Program-made: the position numbers and the translations under genes
Assembly (NCBI GenBank): GCA_030323885.1
Contig: CM059194.1
Coordinates: forward strand, 31,690,342-31,754,341
DNA: 64,000 nucleotides
DNA from: Branchipolynoe longqiensis
Taxonomy: Eukaryota > Annelida > Polychaeta > Phyllodocida > Polynoidae
Reading direction: 5' to 3'
The notes under the pieces: model-generated
Told to the model about the DNA's origin: nothing
Database searches by the model: none
Seen by the model: only the letters and a program-made list of their open reading frames with translations
Part shown: positions 1 to 11,109 of the stretch, piece by piece
Layout: every line of letters starts with the position of its first letter
How positions within the stretch are numbered: the stretch's first letter is position 1

Positions 1-59
1 GTTATGAAATAAAAATCTAATAGTTTCTTTTAAGTTGGGCATCTGCTTTCCGTGTAGCA

Positions 60-260
60 AGTTGAGGGATTTGAACCCATGGGGTTTCAAATCATGGCCA
101 TGGCCAAGTCAAATCAATGACTTAAAAATCTATATTTTGTATACCTAGCCTGGCACTCAGCATTACTAGGATAGGGAAAGGAGCAGTGGAACGAGGAAGA
201 CCAGTTGTCTGTGATTGAAATTTGCACTGCTCACTCGATGAATATAATACAACAAAAATT
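60..260 (+). repeat. SINE-like fragment, subfamily 2
   Basis: The segment around 145-250 (CTAGCCTGGCACTC, then GGATAGGG, then GGAGCAGTGGAACGAGGAAG) recurs at about 31.55 kb and 46.13 kb. Its first part matches the central block of the larger SINE family seen many times at 49-58 kb, but the 3' half differs, so it is a separate subfamily. No intact tRNA-like head is visible. Confidence 0.6.
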
Positions 261-299
261 GTGTGTTTATTGTGTATCATCATCATTATCGAGTAATAT

Positions 300-1759
300 A
301 TTTTGACAGTCATGCAAAACAAATATAAATATATATATATACATATATATATATAACATACATATATGGTGCTGTTTTCATAGCAAACATCATGTTTTAC
401 TGAAATACCTTATTGTTGTACATATGTCTTCTCAACAGTATCGATAAGGTTACGTCTATCCTTGAACGAATTATTTCAGAGCAATTTGGCCATCGTGGAG
501 AATAGATGATAAGCATCGTCTGGGCGTTTCAAAATGGTGTGAGCAGTAATCTCATATTTTAAAATTTCATCAATTAAGTTAATTGTTTATTGAATTTACT
601 TAAATGCCTCGTTATTGTTGTTCATCATCATCATCATGCTGTCAGTCGCAATGCGACAAAGACTGCTTTCATTACTTAACCGCCGCTTTGTGCGGTTGTA
701 CATTTCATAAAAGCTGCTTGCAAAGTGTTGAAGTGCTGCTAGCTTTTACAAGTTACTAGCTGCACTCTCTCAGGGAGCAAATAGAGGTTTCACACTGGCA
801 AGAACATGTCAGACAGGCGCAAACTATTTGTCCCTGCAGTGGCTGGTCGGGAGATGTTGGGAGTTCTATTCATCACCGCCCTTAATGCTGCCACGATAAC
901 ATGGTTTTCTGTTAGGGTTTTCCTCTTAGCCTTTGATTCTATCAAGAACCAGAACTTGTACCACAAGGCAGTGGTGTACAACTTTGCAAGGCAAGGGCGT
1001 CAAACTCCCTGAGGTATTTTACCACCTAAGGTATCCGAGGTACTGCATTACCCGCATACCCAATTATTGTTGTTACTATCAAACATATAGATGTTGTAGA
1101 TTCTACCTGTATCCATGCAGGTGAGACCTAAGTGTGGGGCACAGGGTCACGTGTCCTAAGTGGCCTCACTTTGGGACACGCACCTGACTGCCATTCCTTA
1201 TGCACGTAAACCGGGGTTATTAGTAGCAGTGTGTCACGCTACAGCGACACGTCTTTGAATGCAATAACAGAATGCAATAACCGTACAAATAGAATGGTAT
1301 GAAGTTTACCACAAATGTAGAGTCCGTACACATGTGAAGATATGGATTTCAGGGTTATTTAGATGATTTTTTATAAGAATTCAAGACTATTTTCATTTGG
1401 ATTTCACAACCAAAAAAACAATGGCAAATAACAATTTCGACGAATTTAGATCAGTGGGGATAGTTTAATGGAATTCTAGGCTTTTCAAGACTAATTATCC
1501 TAAATAGGTTAAGGCCTTGAAATGGAACGAATGAAGTTCAAGACTTTTCAAGACGTTCTAGGCCCCGTACAGACTGTGCCAATGTATGCAACACAAAGCC
1601 TGCAATTATATGGCTAATATCACATTGGAAATGCCAGTTCTCATCCGATCAGCAAAATTAAGCATCATTGAGCCACATCAGTATTTGGACAGGTGTTTGT
1701 CTGTAAATACTGATTCAGCCTTTTATAGCACTTTTATAGCACACCAAATGAGTACTGGA
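300..1759. other. No recognisable gene
   Basis: This AT-rich stretch has a short (TA)n run near 328-352. Open frames of 60-70 codons overlap on both strands at 790-1012; I recognise no family in either, and the overlap suggests chance or decayed repeat sequence. I see nothing else that can be supported. Confidence 0.5.
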
Positions 1760-2069
1760 TCATCATTATCATCAATCCCTTAACAATTAGGGTCATTGGG
1801 GCACAACGGATGACTTTGAAACCAGTTTTTTTCCATTGTTCCCTAATCTCCACTGCCCTCTGAAACTTGCCAAGCTCCAGGCGTGTCGATTACCTGATGC
1901 TGTCTTCCCACCACTTCCTTTATCCGCCTTGTCTCCTTCCCCCTTTCACTCTGTCTTTCAATTTTCAAGATGGTTTAGCCCAGGCCCAATGAATGGAAAA
2001 TATTACCATACCACTGCACTTTGCGTCGCTTTACAGTCATCAGGAGAACATGTGGTCCAATTGCCTGCT
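1760..2069 (-). pseudogene. 3' end of a non-LTR (LINE) retrotransposon
   Basis: Read on the minus strand, 2021-1930 gives MTVKRRKVQWYGNI followed by an Arg/Lys-rich stretch. A second frame then gives LELGKFQRAVEIREQWKK. This order (a KRRK-QWYG motif, a basic linker, then an RAVE-REKW-type tail) is the usual C-terminus of endonuclease/reverse-transcriptase LINEs in invertebrates. A GAT/GATAAT-rich tail follows at 1785-1758, as in RTE-like elements. An in-frame stop after GLG and at least one frameshift show it is dead. The catalytic RT part is absent, so this is a 5'-truncated copy. Confidence 0.6.
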
Positions 2070-3012
2070 GAATCTTTCCATAGACTTCCTAGTTGGTAAC
2101 ATGATCTTTATATGAGATGTGTAGTATATTGGATACAAGTCATTCAAGCAATACAAATCGCACATTAAAATAACCTACACTCCTCACTGATATGGACCTT
2201 ATATATTATATAGTTAGCATAATATTATGCAGGTATAAATCTTCGGCAGGAGGTATTATTATTTGACCTAATATTCTATCATTATTGTATTAATTATTAA
2301 CCAATCTGCTTCGGCTATGCTAACTAAGCTGCGGGACTTTAGGGCTGCGGTGGCACCACCACCGTCGTTTCTTGGTACTTGTGGGCCAACTACGCCCTAC
2401 TCACTATACTTCAAAAGTGTAATTAGTACAGGTATATAATATGTACAATGATAGATATATAGGAATGTATACTAATTATTTCAGAAGAATTTAGACTTTG
2501 TTGATAATAGAATATCAGTGGAAGGATTGTCATATATTAATTTCTCGACCACCCGAGAAGGAGGAATAAGCTTTTATCCACAAGTCAGTTGCCCCTGTGT
2601 AGACAATCTAATAGATCACAGGGGAGACAGCTGTCCAATTTACCTGAAGCTACTTGCTGGCAATCGTAACTAAGCACATAAATCCACAGAACCGTGCAGG
2701 GCTTTGTTCACGTCCGAGATTTAGCATTCTCTGTAAGAGTTTTTCTGTTCTTGTTTCTATTCATTGATTGCTTGGAGTTTGCTTGTTCTGCAGTGTCAAA
2801 GTTAGATAAAAGATTCCCCCAGAATAAGGGTCGATAACAATCTAACCTAAATCCAAGCAAAATCTGCCTGGGTATGAATCACCTTAAACAAGTTGTGGAG
2901 TCACTGCGTCCAATGATATCTATGTTAGTATAGAGTGAAGAAATTGGGAAAAAAATGCAAAAATAACAAGATGGCGGCTACAGAAAGATCTCAATGCTAC
3001 TTTTAAAGTGTA
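2070..3012. other. Non-genic; decayed transposon sequence
   Basis: No gene is visible. From about 2930 to 3012 the sequence (AAGATGGCGGCTACAGAAAG and following) is related to the TE-B element at 5009-5550 and continues after the MITE at 3363, so that MITE is inserted into it. AGATAAAAGATTC near 2806 matches the terminal repeat of the TE-C family at 30.1 kb. Confidence 0.5.
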
Positions 3013-3016
3013 TTAA

Positions 3017-3362
3017 AGTTGCATAGTCCGATGGTTTTGGGTTTCTGTCATTTTCTGAAATAAATATATTAGGTTCATCGTTATAATCTACCTTACTTTG
3101 GTTTGAAGTAACTTTGATTTTAAATGGCGAACTTTTGAAATATTTGAAGTGCAAACAGCAAAATTAATTTTGGCAAGCTTGCCAATACTCTGACACCAAA
3201 AGCTTTTGCAGTAACAGGTTCTATTAAATTGCCTCAGTATTCCCTTCTACATGGTGACAAATGCTTAATAAGTGCACCAGTATCTAAGTTGGATATGTAG
3301 GTTTAAATTTAGGTAATTGGTTTTGTTTTGAAAATTTGATGTTTTCATCAGACTATGCAGCT
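3017..3362. mobile_element. MITE-A copy (TTAA target)
   Basis: This is a non-autonomous DNA transposon of 346 bp. Its ends are inverted copies of AGTTGCATAGTCCGATG, and it is flanked by TTAA at 3013-3016 and 3363-3366. The related uninterrupted sequence at about 5255-5285 (TATATTAATCTAC) shows the empty site with a single TTAA. TTAA targets are typical of piggyBac-like and Kolobok-like transposases; no transposase is encoded here. Confidence 0.85.
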
Positions 3363-3399
3363 TTAATCTACATTATTTAATCAATTATTTACTTCAAAA

Positions 3400-3904
3400 G
3401 GAGTGGGGTACAATAGATAAGTAATTACACCATATGTGTAGCACATTAGATTATGAATTCATGTGGTTATTTCCATAACCCAGCCTTCCGGCACCTTTAC
3501 GAATGGGTCGCTTAGCAGCCCTGTCACAGAGACAATGCTGCAGGAAGGAGGCAAAGTCAGGTATGAGTGACAGGTTTTAACCAACACCACACTGCAGCCA
3601 CAAATGGGTCCAGTACACGTTACCCCATGGTAGGTCATGAGTAATGGGTTAACAGCATGGGCTAAAATAGTTGCGTGGAAACAGGTATTGCTGGGAGCAT
3701 TTACATCTCACGCACCCCTTCCATCAGAATAATTCCAGGATGTAGTTAGTTGCGCAACAAACTAGAGGTAAGTATCCAAGTTTTTGTTCTACAAGTCTGT
3801 GTGATTGGAACAGGGTCCAATGACTGACTAGATGGGCCATTGAAAATGGTTACATAATTGCACCTGTCAACATTTATAACATAATCTCCTTCACAGAGCA
3901 CCGG
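3400..3904. other. No recognisable gene
   Basis: Non-coding sequence between a TE-B fragment and the SINE beginning near 3905. I see nothing to annotate. Confidence 0.5.
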
Positions 3905-4812
3905 ACGTCGTGGCCGAATCGGTAGAGCGCAGGCCTCATGTGTGGGATTGGGGGTTCCTGGTGTTGCAGTTTCAGACCTCTGCCAGTTTCAGATCTCCGC
4001 TGTCACTTATGCGCATGCGTGGATTTTCTGCACATGCGCCAAAATCGACCGACGCCTTCAAACTGCAGTGTGTCACAGTTTCAGATCTCCGTCAGTTTCA
4101 GCCCTCCGTGCTTTTATATTATTTTAATTATTGTTTCAGATATCTAGAAACAAATCGCTTGGTACACATATAGAAAACATGTTTACCAAAAAGATTATAT
4201 TAAATTGATAAGGTTAGGGTTCTGGATTTCTATTAATTTTGAATAAAATAATGTTTTGCACTCGGCGACGGTTTGAATCTGGCTCGATGTTTTGCACTGC
4301 GCATACCGGCAAACTCAAGGCATTGTCAATGGTCGTGAGCAATCTTCATACAGAAAAAGTGAAATATCTCTAAAACCACACCACCTAGCCACAAACCGCT
4401 TGGTACACATATAGAAAACATGTTGACCAAAAAGATTATATTAAATTGATAAAGTTAGTGACACTGACACTATAGTGACAGTATGAGTGCAGCGATTTGT
4501 GGCGATCGACGACAGTTTGAATCTGGCTCGATGTTGACACATGCGCAGACGATGCTGTTTGATTTTGACGCATGTGCAGAAGCGATGCGGAGATCTGAAA
4601 CTGGCGGAGGTCTGAAACCGCGACACAGGGCGAACCAAGCCAATGGCTTACAAAATTCATACTTGTCGCTTCCTAGCCTGGTCCTCTGCATTAATAGGAT
4701 AGGGCAAGGACTGGTTAGCTCAGTGTCCGGATAATGTGACTGAGTGGGATATGACCTTAGATGTTGCCAGGACGTAAGACTACAATAACCAACCAACCTT
4801 CGCAGAGTATCA
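3905..4812 (+). repeat. tRNA-derived SINE interrupted by element E1
   Basis: The tRNA-like head (GTGGCCGAATCGGTAGAGCG, an A-box-like region) lies at 3911-3930. The body resumes at about 4630 with the family's central block (ACTTGTCGCTTCCTAGCCTGG, GGATAGGGCAAGGACTGG, GGATAATGTGACTGAGTGGG). Element E1 (3961-4627) sits between head and body, close to where the B box would be. The distal half is shortened relative to the copies at 52-58 kb. It is not a functional tRNA gene. Confidence 0.75.
3961..4627. mobile_element. Tandem-core inverted-repeat element E1
   Basis: The terminal inverted repeats are about 40 bp: 3961-4000 and 4588-4627, sharing GTTTCAGACCTC and GCCAGTTTCAGATCTCCGC. The interior holds two partial units (about 4136-4290 and 4295-4456) of a tandem core related to those in E2, E4 and E5, in reverse orientation. 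No transposase is present. The termini resemble those of E5 (34.95 kb), so E1 and E5 are one family. Confidence 0.75.
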
Positions 4813-5008
4813 GGCATCTGTGAGTCCTAAAGTTATGAGGATTGATTATCTTCACACTTTCCAAGCCTAACCTGATATGGTTCATGTGACTTCCAGGTAC
4901 ATACATTTTTGCTTACATGTTATCATGTGCTAATGATTATCATTTGTGATGTGCTTATGTTTTTGCAGTTAAGTGCATGAAATATGTGTTGTTTTCGTAT
5001 TGCTTAAA

Positions 5009-5550
5009 GTCACTGGCTATACCTCACCCAGATACAAACGATTCCAGCATCAAAAGCTCTCCAAACATACCTTTACTTAGTTTGTTCAGTTCATGCCACT
5101 GAACATGTGGGAGGAGAGTTGAGGTCTGTGATGTATGAATGACATCATAGGTGGGATTCCCTCATCACATGACCTAGAGGGGTTCCCCACACACAGGGGA
5201 CGCCATGGCAACCACCAAGATGGCAGCCACAGAAAGCTCTCAATTCAACTTTTAAAGTATATTAATCTACATGATTTAATAAATTGTTCACACAAAAAGT
5301 AGCTGGTTATGATAAATAAACATTTTAACTTTATATCTATCATTTTAGATTTCAATTTCTAAATTTTTTTTCTCTATATGGTTGTCTAAAAGTGTCAGTG
5401 CTGCTGGACTAAGTAAAACACAACAAAAGCAACCAATGTCAGCATTCTCCCCCACATATGACGTTGCATAAGCTGAAAACTGGCAAAAGTATGCTAGGAG
5501 AGCATTTGTCGGAGTACGGGTAGTGTCTAAGCGACCTATATCTGGTCCCT
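5009..5550. mobile_element. TE-B, TTAA-flanked element
   Basis: It runs from AAAGTCACTGGCTATACC to TATCTGGTCCCTT and is flanked by TTAA at 5005-5008 and 5551-5554. A second copy, in the opposite orientation, is at 25019-29358 (interrupted by gypsy-2). Only weak terminal inversion is visible and no coding capacity, so it is a non-autonomous element that shares its right-hand TTAA with the neighbouring MITE-A copy. Confidence 0.7.
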
Positions 5551-5554
5551 TTAA

Positions 5555-5895
5555 AGTTGCATAGTCCGATGAAATATCAAATTTTCAAAACCAAACCAGT
5601 TATCTAGATTTGATTTTACATATCTAACTTAGATACTGATGCACTTATTAAGCATTTGTTTCTGCGTAGAAGGCAATACTGAGTCAATTTAACAGAAGCT
5701 GTTACTGCAGAAGTCCATGGTGTCAGAGTTTTGGCAAGCATGCCAAAACTAATTTTCCATGTTTGCACTCAAAATATCTCAAAATATTTAAAATAAAAGT
5801 AACTTTGCACTAATGTATAGGAGATACTAGTGATTGATCTAATATATTTATCTCAGAAAAAATACCGAAATTCTAATCCATCGGACTATGCAACT
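5555..5895. mobile_element. MITE-A copy (TTAA target)
   Basis: A 341-bp copy with near-perfect inverted ends (AGTTGCATAGTCCGATG) and TTAA on both sides (5551-5554, 5896-5899). It is the cleanest copy in the window and shares one TTAA with TE-B. Confidence 0.88.
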
Positions 5896-5939
5896 TTAAT
5901 AAGTTGTTCTGCTGAGTTAAATATGTGGGGTTTTCTTCT

Positions 5940-6135
5940 TTTTTTTATATAGAATAATTAGTATACACGTGTAGATATATATATATATACACATATATAT
6001 ATATGAATATATTTAAATGCATATAGATAAAAAGGAATATATATAAACGTATATAAATACACATAAATATATTTGTTTAATGTATATAAAAGAAAATATA
6101 TAAACATATATATAAATATATATAAAGGAAATGAA
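5940..6135. repeat. AT-rich low-complexity tract
   Basis: A degenerate TATA/ATAAA microsatellite-like run. Reading frames across it give only low-complexity Tyr/Ile-rich peptides and are not genes. Confidence 0.8.
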
Positions 6136-6286
6136 AGTGATCTCGGAGAAAAGGACCCCAGAAAATTGACGGTTAGGTGGACAATAATATGGTTACAATA
6201 AGGGCAGTGGAACAACAATAAGGACATGGTTTTCATTCATCCCTACTCTGGGTAGGAGTGAATCCTGCATCTAGATGATACCTAAA

Positions 6287-6733
6287 GGGGCTGTCACATT
6301 AGGGTTTTTTGCGGGAGCGTATGGCGGCGTAGGCGCGTTACGTCATATACGTCGGCATACGCCGTATACGCTACTCATACGCTACGCATACGCTACTCAT
6401 ACGCTACTCATACGCCGCCAGATGCCACCAGATGCCGGCTTATGTGAAGCGTATGAGGCATACGCCGCCATACGCTTTCATAAATCCGTCCGTCCAAATT
6501 TCTTTGTGCATGCTCAAAAAAACTCGACCTATGAGGGCGTATGGCCCATACTGTCAAAAAATGTCACAGCACGCTCCCATACGCTCCTCATACGCTCCTC
6601 GTACGCTCCTCGTAGGTTCCACATACGCTCAAAACCACCCGATAGGTCACCAAATGTCATCATAGGCCGGCACGCGCAGGACCTACGTAGGTTTTCAATA
6701 CGCTCCCGCCATACGCCGTAATGTGACAGAGCC
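6287..6733. mobile_element. MITE with CATACGC internal repeats
   Basis: The inverted ends are GGGGCTGTCACATTA (6287-6301) and TAATGTGACAGAGCC (6719-6733). The interior is unusually rich in tandem CATACGC-type heptamers (about 6340-6420 and 6575-6630). The flanks read CTAAA and TTAAA, compatible with a TTAA-type target, though one side is altered. No protein is encoded; the 148-codon frame across it is repeat translation. Confidence 0.75.
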
Positions 6734-6734
6734 T

Positions 6735-7137
6735 TAAAGGCCCATTTATACTTTTAACGGTGTGTAACGCCGTCAACTTTACGGCGGTTAGCGCCGGGGC
6801 ACGCTGCAAAACGGTGGGGAGTGCGCGACTTTGGAAGCACTAACCTTGAAAATTCAACAAGCGTCGACGTAAAGTCTAAATCGGAGCGTTTGCTTCTTTC
6901 TTTTTTTTTTGTAAATATTTTTATTCATCTGAATACATATTTTGTCAGTGCCGGGGCACTGGTCTTCCAGCCATTTGAGTGGTCGCATTTCATCTGTACA
7001 TAGTGGAAGTGGAATGTGTTGCATTGTGTGCAGCACAACCCATTCTGAACATAAAAGAAAGTGGGGGAGCACCGTGTTGCGCCATCTAATGCCGTCTGGC
7101 ACCATCACACGCCGTCAAAAGTATAAATGGGCCTTTA
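6735..7137. mobile_element. MITE abutting the previous one
   Basis: Inverted ends of about 28 bp start TAAAGGCCCATTTATACTTT at 6735 and are mirrored at 7108-7137. The interior carries ACGCCGTCA-type motifs near both ends. It begins one base after the preceding MITE ends, sharing the TTAA-like junction. No coding capacity. Confidence 0.78.
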
Positions 7138-7592
7138 CCTTCTGTGCGACGTTTGCCGTCAGGTTAGAGCGACGCGATGGATGCGCCTCAGGACAGGTCT
7201 GCCTATACATGTCATTCCTGGCGTGGCGTCTAGAGCTGCCACCTGCTACTCATCAGTGAGGAACTACCTGAGCACCTGAACAACAGCCTCAAAGATCTGG
7301 GTTGTCAGCCTGTAGACAATAGAGACCACAGTATGAATAGAAAAATGAAAGAATAAATAAAATAAAGCATGGCTGAGATATGCCTGAATAAAGGTGACGA
7401 AGTCAGTTGCAGACTATTAATCTTTGTCAGAGCACGTGGCTTTCATAAGCAATAGGGCAGTCAATGTAAATCAATGCCCATCAATACCAGGTGACTTCAA
7501 ATTAAGAACTCATTACGACATTACAATAAGAAGGGATGACTTTGTGGCATTTGGGAAGGCCAATGTGGGAGTAAGTGTAATGCACTATGAAG
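7138..7592. other. No recognisable gene
   Basis: Non-coding sequence between a MITE and the 5' LTR of gypsy-1. I see nothing to annotate. Confidence 0.5.
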
Positions 7593-7754
7593 TGTAATAT
7601 ATGCATCAAAGACATCCAGGCACATGTGGAGAACAAAGTAATATGTAAATGAGATGCCATCAGAGTTAAAAGGGTGGCGGCGATCTAGGGCCCTGGATGT
7701 GAATAAACCATTCTGTATCCAGAAGTCAAAGTGTTCAGACGTTGTACTTTCACA
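7593..7754 (+). repeat. Gypsy-1 5' LTR
   Basis: A 162-bp LTR starting TG and ending CA (TGTAATATATGC to ACTTTCACA). It aligns along its whole length with 14110-14273. Such LTRs carry the promoter and polyadenylation signals; I see no clear TATA box. It is followed directly by TGGTGTCAGATG. Confidence 0.88.
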
Positions 7755-7766
7755 TGGTGTCAGATG
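7755..7766 (+). promoter_or_regulatory. Gypsy-1 primer-binding site
   Basis: TGGTGTCAGATG lies immediately after the LTR, where the primer tRNA 3' end pairs to start minus-strand synthesis. The same 12 bases follow the gypsy-2 LTR at 25153. Which tRNA is used cannot be decided here. Confidence 0.7.
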
Positions 7767-7772
7767 AGGACG

Positions 7773-8572
7773 ATGCCGCCTGCTAACACGCTGCCGGGCC
7801 TCAGGCCGCCAGGAGAGCTCATCCTCTGTAACAACGCACGATCAAACTGGAAAACATGGATCAGAGTGTATGAGATTTATGCCACGACTGCAGGAGTCGT
7901 AACGAAGACAGAACGAGTGCAATGCTGTATCATTCTTCATGTCGTGGGCGAGGAAGCCCAAAAGGTTTTCGCCAACATGTCCATCGTGCTTGCTGAGCGG
8001 GACAAGATCGGACCGCTCGCCGAGGCTTTTCAAGCATATTGTACCGGTAAATGTAACTTAATAATAACATGCTACCGCTTTAATTCTCAATAATCAAGCC
8101 ACAGAAAACATGTCCACATACATTGCAGCGCTTAGAGACAGAGTTAAAGATTGCGAGTATGGGCCGCTGGAGGAATCGCTTTTGCGCAATCGGTTGGTGG
8201 CTGGTGTTAAGAACATTAATTTGAGAAACAAAATGGTTCAGACAGCCGATCTTACTCTGGAAAAATGCATAAACATGTGCGAGCTCAGTGAGTTCAGTTC
8301 CGATCAGTTGGAGGACAAGAAATCGGATGTAGAAGTTAAGGAAATCGATTTTCTGAATAGATATACAACTGAGGCGTACCGGTACACCGGTGGTTCGTCG
8401 GTCTGGACCACCATCTTGGAAATCGCCATCTTGGAAAGCTGGCAGCACCGGTGCAGGTGAATTCAAAGCGCAATGTCAGAACTGTGGCTACGGACACCGC
8501 CGGGGAGTCTGTCCGGCCAAGGGCAAGACGTGTGTCGCCTGCAAGAAGGTCAGGCACTTCAGGAAAGTTTGA
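7773..8572 (+). pseudogene. Gypsy-1 gag (capsid and zinc knuckles)
   Basis: The gag start by analogy with gypsy-2 is the ATG at 7773. The protein runs in three frame segments (7773-8093, 8110-8460, 8390-8572), so it has at least two breaks. The region WIRVYEIYATTAGV through QCCIILHVVGEEAQKVF matches gypsy-2 gag almost position by position. Two CCHC-type knuckles follow at about 8482-8562 (CQNCGYGHRRGVC, then CVACKKVRHF), the second shortened. Gag would package element RNA in a particle; this copy cannot make an intact one. Confidence 0.82.
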
Positions 8573-9249
8573 CGGAGCAAACTTGGCAGAGTCAATGAGT
8601 TGACCATGGAAGAACCCGACTCTCACAATGTGGAACAATACCCAGATCCGGCAGAAGTCAATATGTTGACGTCGGATCTGTTTGTCGGTGCCATCGACCA
8701 CAGCACCCAACAGGATGCCGAAGTCTGGTATGCGACTGTCCGAGTGAACGGTCATCCAGTCAAGTTCAAGCTCGACACAGGATCGGAGGCGAATGTGCTT
8801 CCAAGGAACATCTTCGACAGAGTCACGCCGGGGCGGCTGTAGAACACCCGCTGTTCGCTTCTGACTTTTTTGCGGCACCGGTTCACTCCCAACGGTGAGG
8901 CAGTGATCGGGATTGACGGCAGAAACTTTACGTTCCAAGTGGTTTGAGATTTCCAGCCCATCTTGGGTAAACAGGTTTGTGTTGTGTTGAACTTGTTGGC
9001 ACGCATGGACGAGGTGCACTCTGGCGTACCGATGAACATTTCCACCCTGAACAACATCCACAGGTCGCAAGCCGAAGATCTGGTAAGCAAATACAAAGAC
9101 GTTTTTCAAGGTTTAGGTCTGATAAAATCAAATGCTGTCATTGATGTTGATAAATCTGTACAACCTGTTGTCGACCCACCGAGGAGGATCCCATATGCAA
9201 TTCAAAACAAGGTACACGACGAGCTTAAGCGTATGGTAAAAATGTGTGT
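8573..9249 (+). pseudogene. Gypsy-1 protease and start of RT
   Basis: The retropepsin-type active site FKLDTGSEANVLP lies at about 8764-8802 in the frame ending at 8842. A stop at 8840-8842 breaks the chain, which resumes from about 8963 in another frame (VHSGVPMNIS, then SKYKDVFQGLG), the normal pre-RT linker of Ty3/Gypsy pol. The chain reaches VHDELKRMVKMCV at 9250, where element E2 interrupts it. Confidence 0.8.
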
Positions 9250-10021
9250 AATGGGGGACATCCGGGGTAGTTCATTTGTTGACACTAGATGGCGCATCGG
9301 TACCAGTGGTCCTAAAAGGCCATTGACAATGCACTGAGTTCGCCGGTACGCGCAGTGCAAAATGTCAATTTTTATTCAAAATTAATAGAAATGCAGAACT
9401 CTAACCTTATAAATTTAATATAATCTATTCGTTGAATATATTTTCTATATGTTGCTTCTAGGTGGTGTGGTTTTAGAGATATTTAACTTTTTCTGTATGA
9501 AGATTGCTCACACCCATTGACAATGCATAGACTTTGCCGGTACGCACAGTGCAAAATGTTAGTTTTATTCAAAATTAATAGAAATGTAGAAGCCTAACCG
9601 TATAAATTTAATATAATCTATTCATTGAATATGTTTTCTATGTGTTCCAAGCGGGTTGCTTCTAGGTGGTGTGGTTTTAGAGATATTAAACTTTTTCTGT
9701 ATGAAGATTGCTCACTGCCATTGACAATGCATTGAGTTTGTCGGTACGCGCAGTGAAAAACGTCTATTTCATTCAAAATTAATAGAAATGCACAACCCTA
9801 ACCATATAAATTTAATATAATTTATTCGGTGAATATGTTTTCTATGTCTTCCAAGCGTTTTGTGTCTAGGTAGTGTGGTTTTAGAGATATTTCACTTTTT
9901 CTGTATGAAGATTGCTCACGGCCATTAAGTTTGCAGTGTGACAGTGTGCCGAATAGGCCCACTCGTTCAGTGGCGACGCTAACGGCACGAATTTGAACTA
10001 AAAAGTCGGAGGTCCCCCATT
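9250..10021. mobile_element. Tandem-core inverted-repeat element E2
   Basis: The ends are AATGGGGGAC (9250-9259) and its exact inverse GTCCCCCATT (10012-10021), with further inverted similarity inward (TCCG, TAGTTCA). The interior has three units of the ~204-bp core, starting at 9321, 9515 and 9719 (CATTGACAATGC). It lies inside the gypsy-1 reverse-transcriptase gene, whose reading resumes at about 10029, so E2 is younger than gypsy-1. No transposase is encoded. The target duplication is unresolved. Confidence 0.8.
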
Positions 10022-11109
10022 GTTGAGCAAGATGAACCTACTGGGTGGGTTAATTCCATAACAATCGTAACAAAACCTAATAAGATACGGATCTGTCTGA
10101 ATCCAACTACGTTGAACAAAGCTATCAAGAGAGGGCCATTCCCTACCAAAACTATTGACAAAATTATCACTAAGACGGCGAACGCTCAGTCTTTCTCAGT
10201 TTTGGACGCCATGACAGTGTATTGGCATATAGAGTTAGACTATGAAAGTTCACTCTTGTGCACGTTTAACACTCCATGGGGCCGGTACAGGTACACCCTC
10301 TTCCCTTTTGCATCAAAACAGCTGGTGACATTTTTATTCAGGAAATGCACCGTGTCATGGGTGACCTACCTGGCATCGGTATAGTTACGGACGACATTTT
10401 GGTATTTGGGCCAACCGTGGAGGAACACAACGTCAAACTGAAAGCAGTGCTGGACCGAGCTAGGTCAGTAAATCTTAAGTTAAACGAGTCAAAATCTTTG
10501 ATATGCAAAACTACAGTAAAGTATGTAGGTCATCAACTTACCCAACAAGGAGTAAAGGCAGATCCAGACAGAATACAGGTGATTGTAGACATGCCAGAGC
10601 CGCGCGACAAACAAGGTGTCCAAAGGATCCTGGGCATGGTTGGGAATGTGCACAAGTTCATACCTAATATTTCTGAGATCGCCAAACCACTGCGCACACT
10701 CCTTGCTAAGGATGTCACGTGGCACTGGCAAAGCGAACAACAAGTTGCGTATGGCAAACTCAAAGAGAAGTTGAGAACTGATCCTCTATTAGCATACTAT
10801 AATGTCGAGAAACCCATTGTCATTCAGGTAGACGCTTGTCAGTCAGGTCCATGTGCTGTGTTAATGCAGGAAAACAAACCAATCGCACTCACATCCTGTG
10901 CGCTCGACTCATCACAGTGTGGCTATGCCACTATCGAAAAAGAAATGCTCGCAATATGTTTTGGCTGCCAGAGGTTTCATGACTATATCTTCGGCAAAGA
11001 AGTTCAAATTCAAGCTGACCACAAACCGTTGGTGGCGATAATGCAAAAGCTGATACACAAACTGTCAGCACGGATGCAAAGAATGCGATTACAGAATTAC
11101 AACAAGTAG
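10022..11109 (+). pseudogene. Gypsy-1 reverse transcriptase and RNase H
   Basis: RT begins EPTGWVNSITIVTKP (10029 onward) and continues with SVLDAMTVYWHIEL and FNTPWGRYRYTLFPF. A frameshift near 10300 moves to the frame 10276-11109. The active site is VTDDILVFG (about 10384-10410), a YxDD variant. RNase H follows from about 10825 (VDACQSGPCAVLMQ, then a conserved YATIEKEMLAI and ADHKPLVAI). The frame stops at 11107-11109, before the integrase linker. It would copy element RNA into DNA, but this copy is broken. Confidence 0.85.

Noticed and set aside
790..1012. Overlapping small frames on both strands
   Set aside because: I recognise no family; either could be a decayed repeat, so neither is called as a gene.
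3911..3960. Possible tRNA gene start
   Set aside because: It is the head of the dispersed SINE family, with no complete cloverleaf.
5958..6236. 92-codon minus-strand frame with apparent membrane segments
   Set aside because: It is a low-complexity translation of TATA/ATAAA repeats.
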